DNA of 64,000 nucleotides from Pantoea sp. At-9b (GTDB taxonomy: Bacteria; Pseudomonadota; Gammaproteobacteria; Enterobacterales; Enterobacteriaceae): contig NC_014837.1 in assembly GCF_000175935.2 (NCBI RefSeq), positions 1 to 64,000 of the forward strand, read 5' to 3'. Each line of letters starts with the position of its first letter. Within the stretch, counting starts at the first letter, position 1. The position numbers and the translations under genes were made by a program. Below the pieces are notes generated by a model. It had not been told where the DNA came from, did not search any database, and saw only the letters and a list, made by a program, of their open reading frames with translations. This document shows positions 20,183 through 29,333 of the stretch, in pieces.

Positions 20183-21637
20183 ATGGCGGGTGAGACGGAA
20201 GAACAGGAGAGTCAGAGCAGTCGTTACCGTCAAATAGCAGAACAGATCAAACAGGCGATTCACAGCGGATCGCTGCCGCCAGACAGTCGCTTACCTTCCG
20301 TGCGCACGCTGGCTACGCAGTATCACGTCAGCATGACCACCGCGCTAAAAACATTACGCACGCTTGAGGATGAACACTATGCGGTGGCGCGTCCTAAGTC
20401 CGGCTTTTTTGTGGCCCCGCGTAAGGCAGACAAGAAATTGCCCATGGTCAGCCACGAGCAGCCGCGTGAAATCGCCCCGCTGGATGAGCAGACCGAACTG
20501 CATCTGGCGATGGTCGGCTCGGATTGTCGGGTCAGGCTGGACCTGGCAAATGGTGATATCTCGCTGTATCCGGTAAAGAAAATTGGTCTGCTGATGCGCC
20601 AGATGGGCTACAGCAAACCGGCGCTGCTCGGCAACACCGTCAAGGGCACCGGCTACGCGCCGCTGAAGGCGGAAATTGCCCGACGGGCTGTGGATTATGG
20701 CTGCAATATCAATGCGGACGACATCCTGATCACCAACGGCTGCATTGAAGCGATCTCGCTGTCGCTACGTGCCACCACTCGCCCCGGCGATATCGTGGCG
20801 GTGGAATCGCCCTGCTATTTCGTGCTGTTGCAGATGCTGCATAACCTTAATCTGCGGGTGGTTGAAGTGGAGGCCGGGCCGGAAGGGTACGTCAACGTGG
20901 AAAAACTGACCCGGTTGTTCCAGCGCAAAGTGGTGCAGGCGTATCTCAGCCTCAACAACATCAATAATCCGCTGGGTAAAAGCATTCCCAACGAACAGAA
21001 GGCTTACATCGCACGTCAGGCTGACGAAAACGATGTGGTGATTATTGAGGATGATATCTTCGGTGATACCGCGTTTGGCGAACGCCGCCCGTTCCCGATG
21101 CGCGCCTTCAGCCCGAACGTGATTCTGTGCAGCGGCTTCTCGAAAACGGTGGCACCTGGCATCCGTATTGGCTGGGTACACAGTGTCAATTACATGCGCA
21201 AAATCGCCTCGTTAAAATACACCTCAACCATGGGCACCTCGGTGCTGTCACAGGCGGCCATTGCCGAGCTGCTGCGCAATGGCGGCTACGATGCCCATTT
21301 GCGAAAACTGCGCCGCGAACTGGCGAATCAGATTCATCATATGCGCCAGGCCGTGCTGCGCTATTTCCCGGCGGGCACGCGGGTGTCAGACCCCGAAGGC
21401 GGCTACGTGCTGTGGGTGGAGATGCCGATGCAGGCGTTGAACGTGCGTGCGTTGTTTCTCAAGGCGCGTAATGCCGGAATTGGTATTGCGCCGGGGCATA
21501 TTTTTGCCACCGATCACCGCTACGATCACTGCTTCCGACTGAACGCCGGGTTTGGCTGGAATGAGGAAGTGGAGCAGGCGATTCGCCAGCTGGCACAGTG
21601 GTGCCAGCTGTCGTTAGTGGAAGCGAAGCAGGATTAG
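20183..21637 (+). CDS. MocR-type regulator (GntR HTH + aminotransferase fold)
   Basis: A 484-residue MocR/PdxR-type regulator. The GntR winged helix is near residues 12-80 (SRLPSVRTLATQYHVS), followed by a fold-type I aminotransferase domain whose PLP lysine is in SGFSKTVAPGIRIGW. It resembles E. coli YdcR. The ATG at 20183 is chosen because GGGGTGG lies just before it; an in-frame ATG at 20144 has no ribosome binding site and would bury one GATACGCA repeat in coding sequence. Being divergent from the ATP-grasp operon, it probably controls it, possibly sensing an amino-group ligand through PLP (inference). Its stop overlaps that of convergent avtA by 4 bp. Confidence 0.85.
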   Translation: MAGETEEQESQSSRYRQIAEQIKQAIHSGSLPPDSRLPSVRTLATQYHVSMTTALKTLRTLEDEHYAVARPKSGFFVAPRKADKKLPMVSHEQPREIAPLDEQTELHLAMVGSDCRVRLDLANGDISLYPVKKIGLLMRQMGYSKPALLGNTVKGTGYAPLKAEIARRAVDYGCNINADDILITNGCIEAISLSLRATTRPGDIVAVESPCYFVLLQMLHNLNLRVVEVEAGPEGYVNVEKLTRLFQRKVVQAYLSLNNINNPLGKSIPNEQKAYIARQADENDVVIIEDDIFGDTAFGERRPFPMRAFSPNVILCSGFSKTVAPGIRIGWVHSVNYMRKIASLKYTSTMGTSVLSQAAIAELLRNGGYDAHLRKLRRELANQIHHMRQAVLRYFPAGTRVSDPEGGYVLWVEMPMQALNVRALFLKARNAGIGIAPGHIFATDHRYDHCFRLNAGFGWNEEVEQAIRQLAQWCQLSLVEAKQD

Positions 21638-22881
21638 GCGCGCCAGGCGTCTTCGATCTCTTCCGCCAGAATCTGTACCGCACGCTCAATGCTGTCCGCA
21701 TCCGGGACATAGTTCATGCGCATACATTGATGGGTGTGCGGCCATTCTTGCTCCAGACCCGGGAAGAAGAAGTGGCCGGGCACCATCAGCACGCCACGCG
21801 CCTTCAGCCGTTGATACAGCGCTTCGGTACTGATCGGCAGATCGCGGAACCATAACCAGAGGAAAATCGCGCCTTCCGGTTTGTGGATTAAGCAACGATC
21901 TTCCGGTAAATAGCGGCGCAGGATGGCAATGGTTTCACTGACTTTATGCTGATAAAACGGCTTGATCACCTGTTCTGACAGACGCAGTAAATCGCCGCGC
22001 ACAATCATCTCGTTGGCCATCGCCGGGCCAATGCTGCCAGGCGCAAGGCTGATGATGCCGTTCATGTTGCCAATGGCACTGATCGTGTGCTCATCGGCGA
22101 CGATAATGCCACAACGTGCGCCCGGCAGGCCGAGTTTCGACAGGCTCATGCACAGGATAATGTTGGGATTCCACAGCGGGCGCGCTTCGCTAAAGATAAT
22201 ACCGGGGAAGGGCACACCGTAGGCGTTATCGATCAGCAATGGGACTTCATGTTGCTGCGCCAGCGCATCCAGCTGCAACAACTCGTCGTCCGTGATGACG
22301 TTACCGGTGGGATTGGTCGGACGCGAAACGCAAATCAGGCCGATATCGTCATTCAGCGGCAGGTGGTCAAAATCGACGTGGTATTTGAACTGGCCTTCCG
22401 GCAGCAATTCGATGTTCGGCTTGGCGGAAACAAATAGCCCCTCTTCCAGCCCGGCATCTGCATAACCGAGATATTCCGGTGCCAGCGGGAACAGCACGCG
22501 CTTTTTGCTGCCGTCGGCGCGGTGTCCGGCGAACAGGTTAAACAGATAGAAAAACGCGCTCTGGCTGCCGTTGGTCAGCGCGATGTTCTGCGCGGTGAGC
22601 GGCCAGCCAAACTCCTCGCGCAGCATGGTTGCCAGCGCGTCGAGCAGCAGCGCTTTGCCGCGTGGGCCGTCGTAGTTGCACAGCGCTTCGCTCAGTTTGC
22701 CTTCCTGATGCATCTGCTGCAAAAGCTGGTGGAAATAGTCATTCATTTCCGGGATTTGCGCCGGATTACCGCCGCCGAGCATGATGGTGCCGGGGGTACG
22801 CAACCCTTCACCCATATCTTCCATCAGACGTGAGATACCGGAATGTTGCGTAAATTTGTCGCCGAACTGTGAAAAAGACAT
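21634..22881 (-). CDS. avtA: Valine--pyruvate aminotransferase
   Basis: AvtA is a PLP aminotransferase that makes valine or alanine by exchange between 2-oxoisovalerate and pyruvate. The product is 415 residues (E. coli 417) and begins MSFSQFGDKFTQHSGISRLM. The PLP lysine is in CMSLSKLGLPGARCG and the PLP-phosphate region follows TNPTGN. Convergent with the MocR gene. Confidence 0.95.
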   Translation of the reverse strand: MSFSQFGDKFTQHSGISRLMEDMGEGLRTPGTIMLGGGNPAQIPEMNDYFHQLLQQMHQEGKLSEALCNYDGPRGKALLLDALATMLREEFGWPLTAQNIALTNGSQSAFFYLFNLFAGHRADGSKKRVLFPLAPEYLGYADAGLEEGLFVSAKPNIELLPEGQFKYHVDFDHLPLNDDIGLICVSRPTNPTGNVITDDELLQLDALAQQHEVPLLIDNAYGVPFPGIIFSEARPLWNPNIILCMSLSKLGLPGARCGIIVADEHTISAIGNMNGIISLAPGSIGPAMANEMIVRGDLLRLSEQVIKPFYQHKVSETIAILRRYLPEDRCLIHKPEGAIFLWLWFRDLPISTEALYQRLKARGVLMVPGHFFFPGLEQEWPHTHQCMRMNYVPDADSIERAVQILAEEIEDAWRA

Positions 22882-22974
22882 AGCAGGTTAAAACTTTGTG
22901 ATGGCAGATTGGGGACAACCATAGCGCCCGCAACTGGCAGGCGCAATGGTCAGGCGGGGAAAAGGTGCAAAGCC

Positions 22975-23949
22975 TTATTTCACAATCTCGGGATTGACAC
23001 AATTCTTCTCGATTTTGCCGGTTAATGCCGCGATCAGGTTGTCCACGGCATCGCTCATCATGCCGTAGCGGGTTTCATGGGTGGCGGAACCGATATGCGG
23101 CAGCGTCACCACATTCGGCAACTTCAGCAGCGCAGAATCGGCAGGCACCGGCTCCTGCTCAAACACGTCCAGACCGGCGGCGTGGATGGTGCCGTCCTGC
23201 AACGCGCTGATCAGCGCCTGCTCATCCACCACTGGGCCACGGCCAACGTTGATCAAAATGGCACTCGGTTTCATCAGTTTTAACTGCGCCGCGCCAATCA
23301 TATGGTGCGTCTGTTCGGTCATCGGCAGGATAACGCAGACAAAATCGCTCTCTTTCAGCAAGGTCTCTAAATCACAGGCGCGTGCGCCGAAACGCGTTTC
23401 TGCTTCGCTATGCTGGCGGCGCGCGTTATAGAGGATCTTCATACCAAAGCCGAAATGCGCGCGTTGCGCCGCAGCCATACCGATGCGGCCCATGCCAAGA
23501 ATGCCAAGGGTTTTGTGGTGAACGTCCACCCCGTAATGTTGCGGGCCGATGCTGCTTTTCCACTCGCCGGCTTTCACCCAGGCGTCCAGCTCGGTGACGC
23601 GGCGCGCGCTGCTCAGCACCAGCGCCATCAGGGTATCGGCCACGGTTTCGGTCAGCACCGTTGGCGTGTGCATCAGCACCACACCGCGTTGGCTGAGTGC
23701 CGCGACATCAAAATTATCGTAGCCAACCGAGACGGTAGAACAGGCACGCAGCGCTGGCATTTGTGCCAGCAAATCACCATTCACTTTACCGCCAGAACCC
23801 AGCAGACCCTGCGCCTGTTGAAACTGAGCCGCATGCTGTTTGACGCTTTCTGGCGAAATATCGCTGACTTCGGTCACGGTGAAATGCGCGTCCAGTTTGG
23901 CACGCAGGTCATCCGGCAGGCTCTTGTAAAGAATCACAGCAGGTTTCAT
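22975..23949 (-). CDS. ghrB: 2-ketogluconate/glyoxylate/hydroxypyruvate reductase GhrB (KguD role)
   Basis: A 324-residue D-2-hydroxyacid dehydrogenase, the same length as E. coli GhrB and similar throughout ([40 protein letters not shown]). The NAD(P) motif is [15 protein letters not shown] and the catalytic Arg, Glu and His are in [20 protein letters not shown] and [12 protein letters not shown]. The ATG at 23949 has AGGGAG upstream. It is the last gene of the ketogluconate operon, matching kguD in Pseudomonas, so it would reduce 2-keto-6-phosphogluconate to 6-phosphogluconate or act directly on ketogluconates. Confidence 0.9.
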   Translation of the reverse strand: MKPAVILYKSLPDDLRAKLDAHFTVTEVSDISPESVKQHAAQFQQAQGLLGSGGKVNGDLLAQMPALRACSTVSVGYDNFDVAALSQRGVVLMHTPTVLTETVADTLMALVLSSARRVTELDAWVKAGEWKSSIGPQHYGVDVHHKTLGILGMGRIGMAAAQRAHFGFGMKILYNARRQHSEAETRFGARACDLETLLKESDFVCVILPMTEQTHHMIGAAQLKLMKPSAILINVGRGPVVDEQALISALQDGTIHAAGLDVFEQEPVPADSALLKLPNVVTLPHIGSATHETRYGMMSDAVDNLIAALTGKIEKNCVNPEIVK

Positions 23950-24017
23950 CTTTTGCTCCCTGTAGAACGAGTGACGGGCGACAGCGTCGCCCGGAAAAGT
24001 CATTTTCGCTTACGCTT

Positions 24018-25298
24018 TCAGGCGTGTTTTGCCCCGTGCAGCGGCGACGTTTTATTTTCGGCGGGTTTGACGATCAACGTCAGCCACACCGATGCCAGCA
24101 ATGCTGCGCCCATAAAAATGTAAGACGCTGCCGGACTGCCGGTTGCGCCATTAAGATAGCCTACTATCCATGATCCGACGAAGGAACCCAGTGCGCCCAT
24201 GCTATTAATCAGTGCCATCGCGCCACCGGCGACATTACGCGGCAGCATTTCCGGGATAATGGCGAAGAAGGGGCCATACGGGGCGTACATCGCACCACCG
24301 GCAATCACCAGCAACGCATAAGACAGCCAGAAATGGCTGGAACCGACGAGGTAGGAGCCGAGGAACGCCAGCGCACCAATCAGCAGCAGCGGCCAGACAA
24401 ACAGTTTGCGGTTCTGCATCTTATCCGATGCCCAGGAGACGACGATCATTGCAATGGTGGCGACAAGATACGGCACGGCGGACAGCCAGCCTGCTTCCAC
24501 CATCCCCATCTGCGTGCCGTTACGCAGGATTGAAGGTAGCCACAGCACGAAACCATAGACGCCGATGCTCCAGGCAAAATATTGCAGGCACAGCAGCACC
24601 ACGTTGCGGTTACGGAAGGCTTCACCGTAGTTACGTACCGCTTTGATTCCTTGTTGTTCTTTCTGCAATTGTGCCTGCAACGCCGCTTTCTCGGCATCGC
24701 TCATCCACTTCACTTGAGACGGTTTGTCCTGCACCAAAAACCACCAGGCAACGGCCCAAATCACCGCCGGGATCCCTTCGATGATAAACATCTCGCGCCA
24801 GCCAAAGGAATCAATCAGATAGCCGGATACCACTGACATCCACAGCACCGTCACCGGGTTACCGAGGATCAGGAAGGTGTTGGCGCGCGAACGTTCCGCT
24901 TTGGTGAACCAGTTGCTGATGTAGATCAGCATCGCCGGCATCACCGCCGCTTCCACCACGCCGAGCACAAAACGGATGGCGGCCAGCATCGGGATGTTGC
25001 TGACCACCCCGGTCAGCGAGGCACATAACCCCCACAGCACCAGGCAGCAAAAAATCAGTTTCTTCACGCTCCGGCGTTCGGCATACACCGCGCCGGGGAT
25101 CTGGAAGAAGAAGTAGCCGAGGAAGAACAGGGCACCGAGTAGCGATGACATGCCCTTGGTGATGCCCAGATCGTCGTTAATCCCTGCGGCGGAGGCGAAG
25201 CTAAAGTTCGCCCGGTCCAGATACGCCAGACTGTAGGTGATAAACACGATGGGCATGATAAACCACCAGCGTCTTGGTGCGATTGTCTGCGTTTTCAT
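24018..25298 (-). CDS. kguT: 2-ketogluconate MFS transporter KguT
   Basis: A 426-residue MFS carrier of the ACS family with 12 predicted membrane segments; SLAYLDRANFSFASAAGIND in helix 1 is typical of 2-ketogluconate and tartrate carriers. It lies in the conserved order ptxS-kguE-kguK-kguT-kguD, which is the main reason for the specific name. The gap to kguK holds a REP-like unit and a hairpin repeat, so expression relative to kguEK may be lowered. Confidence 0.85.
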   Translation of the reverse strand: MKTQTIAPRRWWFIMPIVFITYSLAYLDRANFSFASAAGINDDLGITKGMSSLLGALFFLGYFFFQIPGAVYAERRSVKKLIFCCLVLWGLCASLTGVVSNIPMLAAIRFVLGVVEAAVMPAMLIYISNWFTKAERSRANTFLILGNPVTVLWMSVVSGYLIDSFGWREMFIIEGIPAVIWAVAWWFLVQDKPSQVKWMSDAEKAALQAQLQKEQQGIKAVRNYGEAFRNRNVVLLCLQYFAWSIGVYGFVLWLPSILRNGTQMGMVEAGWLSAVPYLVATIAMIVVSWASDKMQNRKLFVWPLLLIGALAFLGSYLVGSSHFWLSYALLVIAGGAMYAPYGPFFAIIPEMLPRNVAGGAMALINSMGALGSFVGSWIVGYLNGATGSPAASYIFMGAALLASVWLTLIVKPAENKTSPLHGAKHA

Positions 25299-25314
25299 AG
25301 GATTATCCTCAAGT

Positions 25315-25336
25315 GTAGCGGCGCGATTTATCGCGT
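25315..25336. repeat. REP-like unit, copy 4 (single arm)
   Basis: One 22-nt arm, beginning GTAGCGGCGCG and then ATTTATCGCG, lies in the kguT-kguK gap of the ketogluconate operon. The opposite arm is missing. Confidence 0.75.
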
Positions 25337-25354
25337 GCTCCTCTGCGGTTGATG

Positions 25355-25392
25355 ACCCTCACCCCGGCCCTCTCCCATAAGGGAGAGGGAGG
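25355..25392. repeat. CCCTCACCCCGGCCCTCTCCC-type hairpin repeat
   Basis: ACCCTCACCCCGG followed by a perfect 9-bp hairpin, CCCTCTCCC (25368-25376) with GGGAGAGGG (25381-25389) and ATAA loop. This sequence type is a widespread intergenic repeat in gammaproteobacteria. It lies next to the REP-like unit inside the operon, after the kguK stop. Confidence 0.7.
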
Positions 25393-25406
25393 TTACCGTG
25401 ACGGAA

Positions 25407-26348
25407 TTAGTAATCGCCAAGCGTGGCGCGCGTTGGCAGCCCTTCGCTGTCGCCCGCCACCTGAATGGCCAGCGAACCAATTTTGTTGCCGCGCAGCATC
25501 GCCTGCGGCAGAGTTTTTCCTTCCAGCAGTGCGCTGATCAGGCCGACGGCAAAACCGTCACCGGCACCGACGGTATCGACCACGTTCTCGACGCGAATCG
25601 GGGCGACCAGGCCTTTGTCGCCTTCGGCGGTTTTGAACCAGGCACCGTCGCTGCCAGTTTTGATCACTACCGCTCTGACCCCTTTATCGAGGTAGAAATC
25701 AGCGATGGCTTCCGGCTGGTGGTAGCCGGTCAGAATCCGCCCCTCTTTCTCGCCCGGCAGCACCCAGTCGGCATATTCCGCCAACAGGTTGAGTTGCTTG
25801 CGCATCTCCTCTTCGCTGCGCCACAGCACCGGGCGCAGATTAGGATCGAACGAGATGGTTTTGCCGCGTGCGCGCATCTCTTTGGCGGCATGTTTACTCA
25901 GCGCCAGCGAACTGTCGGAAATCGCTGCCGCTACGCCGCTCAGGTGCAGATGGCGGGCGTTGCCAAAGTAATCGGCGTTGAAATCATCCGGTGACAAATG
26001 GCTGGCGGCGGAGCCACGGCGGAAATACTCCACTTCGGGATCGGAACCATCATCAACGCGCGATTTGAGCTGAAAACCGGTGCGATAGCGGGCATCGATG
26101 GTGACGCAGCGGTGATCCACGCCCTCTTTTGCCAGCTGTTGCAGGGTAAAACGGCCAAAGCTGTCATCGCCGACGCGGCTGACCCAGCCCACCTGTAAGC
26201 CGAGGCGGGCCAGACCAATTGCCACGTTCAGCTCGGCACCGGCAATACGTTTGATAAAGTTGTCAGCGGCGGCCAGGTCGCCGCTCTGCTGAGCGATAAA
26301 CATCGCCATCGCTTCGCCAATGGTGACGACATCAAGTTGGGTGGTCAT
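25407..26348 (-). CDS. kguK: 2-ketogluconate kinase KguK (PfkB family)
   Basis: A 313-residue PfkB-family sugar kinase. It begins MTTQLDVVTIGEAMAMFI; the N-terminal part carries AGAELNVAIGLARLG and the C-terminal catalytic motif is DTVGAGDGFAVGL. The ATG at 26348 has AAGGAG upstream; the frame continues further but without support. Ten bp separate it from kguE. In this operon order it would phosphorylate 2-ketogluconate at C6. On sequence alone it is hard to tell from 2-keto-3-deoxygluconate kinase, so the name rests on context. Confidence 0.86.
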   Translation of the reverse strand: MTTQLDVVTIGEAMAMFIAQQSGDLAAADNFIKRIAGAELNVAIGLARLGLQVGWVSRVGDDSFGRFTLQQLAKEGVDHRCVTIDARYRTGFQLKSRVDDGSDPEVEYFRRGSAASHLSPDDFNADYFGNARHLHLSGVAAAISDSSLALSKHAAKEMRARGKTISFDPNLRPVLWRSEEEMRKQLNLLAEYADWVLPGEKEGRILTGYHQPEAIADFYLDKGVRAVVIKTGSDGAWFKTAEGDKGLVAPIRVENVVDTVGAGDGFAVGLISALLEGKTLPQAMLRGNKIGSLAIQVAGDSEGLPTRATLGDY

Positions 26349-26358
26349 CAGCAGCTCC

Positions 26359-27105
26359 TTATTGGGCGCGCAGCAGGTCAACGTAATGGCGGGTTACTGC
26401 CAGCAGATCTTCACCTTCCAGTGGAAATTCAATGCCGCGTGGCACATCACCAGGCAGTGCATTTAGCAGAGTGCGCCAGTCCTCCGGGCTATCATCCAGC
26501 GCGACAGCGCGGAAGCTGTCACCATGTGGCACTGCGGTTTTGACGTGGACGTAACCGACGTAGTGACTTAAGCGTTCTGCTGCCTGCATCGCGTCTTCAG
26601 CGGTCCAGCGCCAGTTCGCCATATCAAACGTCATCTCCAGCGGCAGCGCCGCATCGTGCGCCTGATGGAAAAAACGCTGCATCGGGGCCAGTTTGCAGTC
26701 GGTGGTTTGGTCGTTCTCGACCACCAGTTTGACCGGGGATGTGGCCAGCACGGCGACTAAGGTGTTGGTATGCAGATCGGTAAAGTGGCCAAGCGACAGC
26801 TTCAGTCGTCGCGCGCCAAGTTGTTGTGCTTCGCTCAGGAACTGCGTCAGATGGGGGTTCAGCGCGCCGTCAGCCAGATACAGGGTTTCCGGTACCGAAT
26901 AGCAGGCGCTCAATCCCTGATGGGTCAGGGCTTCGCCCAGCGCGGAAAGCTGTTGAAAATCGTCAGCGCTAAAAAGCTCGCGGCGAATTTCCACGCCATC
27001 CGCTCCTGCCTGTTTAATCAATGGAAGCAGCGCTGACTGACCACCGAGTTCTGCCACTTTGCTGCTGCCGTAAGCAGCGGTCACAACAATGATTTCTGGT
27101 TTCAT
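26359..27105 (-). CDS. kguE: Sugar phosphate isomerase/epimerase-like KguE
   Basis: A 248-residue TIM-barrel protein of the xylose-isomerase-like superfamily (AP endonuclease 2 fold), with metal-site acids in VVENDQTTD, FDMANWRW and GIEFPLEGED. KguE is needed for 2-ketogluconate use in pseudomonads, but its exact reaction is not well defined. The ATG at 27105 has GGAGAG upstream, and it is the first gene after the operator region 27106-27235. It is named by position and fold. Confidence 0.82.
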   Translation of the reverse strand: MKPEIIVVTAAYGSSKVAELGGQSALLPLIKQAGADGVEIRRELFSADDFQQLSALGEALTHQGLSACYSVPETLYLADGALNPHLTQFLSEAQQLGARRLKLSLGHFTDLHTNTLVAVLATSPVKLVVENDQTTDCKLAPMQRFFHQAHDAALPLEMTFDMANWRWTAEDAMQAAERLSHYVGYVHVKTAVPHGDSFRAVALDDSPEDWRTLLNALPGDVPRGIEFPLEGEDLLAVTRHYVDLLRAQ

Positions 27106-27135
27106 CTCATCTCTCCGGGCACCCACGGCCTTCCA

Positions 27136-27169
27136 AACGTTATAAAAACGTTAGATGGAACCGGTTCCA
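27136..27169. promoter_or_regulatory. PtxS operator region of the kgu operon
   Basis: TGGAACCGGTTCCA (27156-27169) is a perfect 14-bp palindrome with the central CCGG and flanks of the known PtxS operator TGAAACCGGTTTCA. Just before it, AACGTT occurs twice (27136-27141 and 27147-27152). The site lies between ptxS and kguE, about 50 bp before the kguE start, where a repressor would block transcription. Confidence 0.8.
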
Positions 27170-27235
27170 AAGAAAAGATGCAGACGTCGGAAGTATGATC
27201 CTGCTCACGAAGTGAGCCATGGGACTGGGGATTAA

Positions 27236-28261
27236 TCAGTTCAACGGTTGGCTGGAGCCACGCACGATCAGTTCGCCGGAAAAGACCTGTTCAGAGATCG
27301 GGTGGTCATCGCCTTCGATACGCGCAATGACCTTCTCCAGCGCGGCATAACCAATTTGCCAGGTAGGTTGTTTAAGGGTGGTGATGCCCACACCCGCCAG
27401 TGCAGCCCACTCCAGCTCATCGAAGCCGAGCAGGCCGATGGATTCGCCCCAGCTCAGGTTAAGACGTTGCAGCGCACGCGCCACTTGCAAGGTCAACGCG
27501 CCGTTAGCCGCCATGACCGCACAGCGCTTTCCGGCATGGCGCTGGTGGAAATCGCGCAGCGCCGCATCCATCTGTGCGGGTTGATGCAGGGCCACTTCGG
27601 TGTTTTCTGCCTGCACTGCGGGCTGGCTTGCCACGGTGCTGAAGAACGATGCCAGACGCTCGCGCCGGGTATTGACGCTACCCAGTGGTTCGCTGAGGAA
27701 CAGCAGCGCCTCGTAACCATTATCCAGCAGATGTTGGGTTGCCAGCTGTGCCGCTTCCGGGTTATTCAGGCCTACCACATCGCAGGCGAAATCAGGAATT
27801 TTGCGGTCAATCAGCACCATCGGCAGCATCGACTGTTGCAGGCGCTTGAGGATGTCTTCGTGCATACCAACGGCATTCACCACAATGCCTTCAACCTGAT
27901 AACTGCTGAGCAATTGCAGGTAATGTTGCTCCAGGTCTACTTCGTTGTTGGTGTTACACATCAGCAGGGTGAAGCCATGGGCGCGGCAGGCGGCTTCGAT
28001 ACCGCTCAGCACATCAACGGAGTAGGGATTGGTGATGTCGGCAATGATCAGGCCAATCAGACGGGTACGACCGCGTTTCAGCCCGCGTGCCATCTGGCTC
28101 GGGCGATAGTCGAGCTCGGCTATCGCGCGTTCAATACGGGCTTTGAGATCGGGCGACAGCAAATTTTGTTCGCCATTCAGATAACGGGAAACGCTGGTTT
28201 TACCGGTTTTTGCCGTGCGGGCAACATCGCTGATAGTCGCGCGGGGCGGCCTGGTCTTCAT
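27236..28261 (-). CDS. ptxS: LacI-family ketogluconate regulator PtxS
   Basis: A 341-residue LacI-family regulator. The HTH is near residues 9-30 (ATISDVARTAKTGKTSVSRY) and a periplasmic-binding-protein-like sensor domain follows. The unusual GKTSVSRYLNGEQNLLS start of the family is typical of PtxS, which is released from DNA by 2-ketogluconate. It is encoded upstream of kguEKTD on the same strand, and the palindrome at 27156 is its likely target. The start at 28261 is chosen because it begins in front of the HTH; an in-frame ATG six codons earlier is possible. Confidence 0.88.
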   Translation of the reverse strand: MKTRPPRATISDVARTAKTGKTSVSRYLNGEQNLLSPDLKARIERAIAELDYRPSQMARGLKRGRTRLIGLIIADITNPYSVDVLSGIEAACRAHGFTLLMCNTNNEVDLEQHYLQLLSSYQVEGIVVNAVGMHEDILKRLQQSMLPMVLIDRKIPDFACDVVGLNNPEAAQLATQHLLDNGYEALLFLSEPLGSVNTRRERLASFFSTVASQPAVQAENTEVALHQPAQMDAALRDFHQRHAGKRCAVMAANGALTLQVARALQRLNLSWGESIGLLGFDELEWAALAGVGITTLKQPTWQIGYAALEKVIARIEGDDHPISEQVFSGELIVRGSSQPLN

Positions 28262-28327
28262 TGCATGTACCTGAATCAAAAGAAACAGGCGAAGACTACC
28301 ACAGGAACACCGTGCTGCAAGAATCTG

Positions 28328-29320
28328 CTAGTCAGAAGTGAGGTGCAGACGCGGTTGCCACAGGGTTTGTAGCTGATTAAGCGGTGTGCCATCCAGCAAT
28401 TGCAGTACCATTTCCGCCAGTTTTTCACCCACATGTTGCTGCGAACATTGCAGGATGGCGTTGACCGGGTGGTCGATGATGGAATCTTGCGGCAGCCCGT
28501 CGTAGACAAACAACGAAATGGCCTGCGGGCCACTGAGCCGTCCGGCCTGTTGCAGTGCAATAGCGGCCCCTTCTCCCAGCGGACTGCAATCGGTGATGAT
28601 TGCCTGCGGCACATGCCCCTCTGCCAGCCAGGCCAGCGTTTGCTGATAACCCGCGCGGCGCGAGGGGGGAACGGCAGCCATCAGCGGAACCGGCAGCGGC
28701 TGATGCTGGGTGATGGCGTCAAGAAATCCCCGGCGACGATCGCGGACAAAACTGCTGGGTTCATTGCCGCCAAGCCACGCCAGTTGGGTCAGCCCGGTCG
28801 CCAGGCAGTGATCGGTCGCCAGCTTCACCCCGGCATGGTTATCGTAATCAAACCAGGCGTAGGGTTGTGGCAGTTGGCTGCGGCCCAGTGACAGAAAGCG
28901 GAACCCCTTTTGTTGCAGGCGTTGCAGGCGAATGTCCTGTGGCATGGCATGGGTGACAATCAACGCATCGATGGCACCGCTGCGCAGCATACGCAGGGTG
29001 CGCTGCTGGTCCTGCGGTTTGTCAGCCAGCATCAGCAGGTCGATTTCATCGCGCGCAAGGCGTTGGTCGAGTGTTTGCAGCATTTCAATAAAATGGCTGT
29101 CACTCAGGGGCAGGGAACTGTCAGGAAATACCAACCCCACGGTGTTGGCGCGGCCGGTTTTCAGACGGCGGGCGGCAGCATTGGGGCGATAACCACGTCG
29201 GCTGGCTTCTTCTTCGATACGTTTCCGAGTGACTTCAGCCACATCATCATAGCCATTCAGGGCACGACTCACGGTCGTAACAGAAAGTCCGAGGACGGAG
29301 GCGATGGCTTTCAGCGACAT
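28328..29320 (-). CDS. LacI-family transcriptional regulator, ligand unknown
   Basis: A 330-residue LacI-family protein with the HTH at the very start (MSLKAIASVLGLSVTTVSRA), the hinge helix (NAAARRLKTGRAN) and a sugar-binding domain. It lies upstream of ptxS on the same strand but 67 bp away, and it has palindromic TTGATCAAGC elements in its own promoter region, so it is probably autoregulated. No transport or enzyme gene is directly attached, so the regulon cannot be guessed. Confidence 0.87.
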   Translation of the reverse strand: MSLKAIASVLGLSVTTVSRALNGYDDVAEVTRKRIEEEASRRGYRPNAAARRLKTGRANTVGLVFPDSSLPLSDSHFIEMLQTLDQRLARDEIDLLMLADKPQDQQRTLRMLRSGAIDALIVTHAMPQDIRLQRLQQKGFRFLSLGRSQLPQPYAWFDYDNHAGVKLATDHCLATGLTQLAWLGGNEPSSFVRDRRRGFLDAITQHQPLPVPLMAAVPPSRRAGYQQTLAWLAEGHVPQAIITDCSPLGEGAAIALQQAGRLSGPQAISLFVYDGLPQDSIIDHPVNAILQCSQQHVGEKLAEMVLQLLDGTPLNQLQTLWQPRLHLTSD

Positions 29321-29333
29321 GATGGGCTTCCAC

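Noticed and set aside
22882..22974. Small gene between avtA and ghrB
   Set aside because: Only 93 bp, with no credible start and ribosome binding site; best seen as the avtA upstream region.
27248..28372. Long open frame (374 codons) opposite ptxS
   Set aside because: It mirrors the coding sequence of a clear LacI-family gene and has no recognisable domain; a shadow of codon bias.
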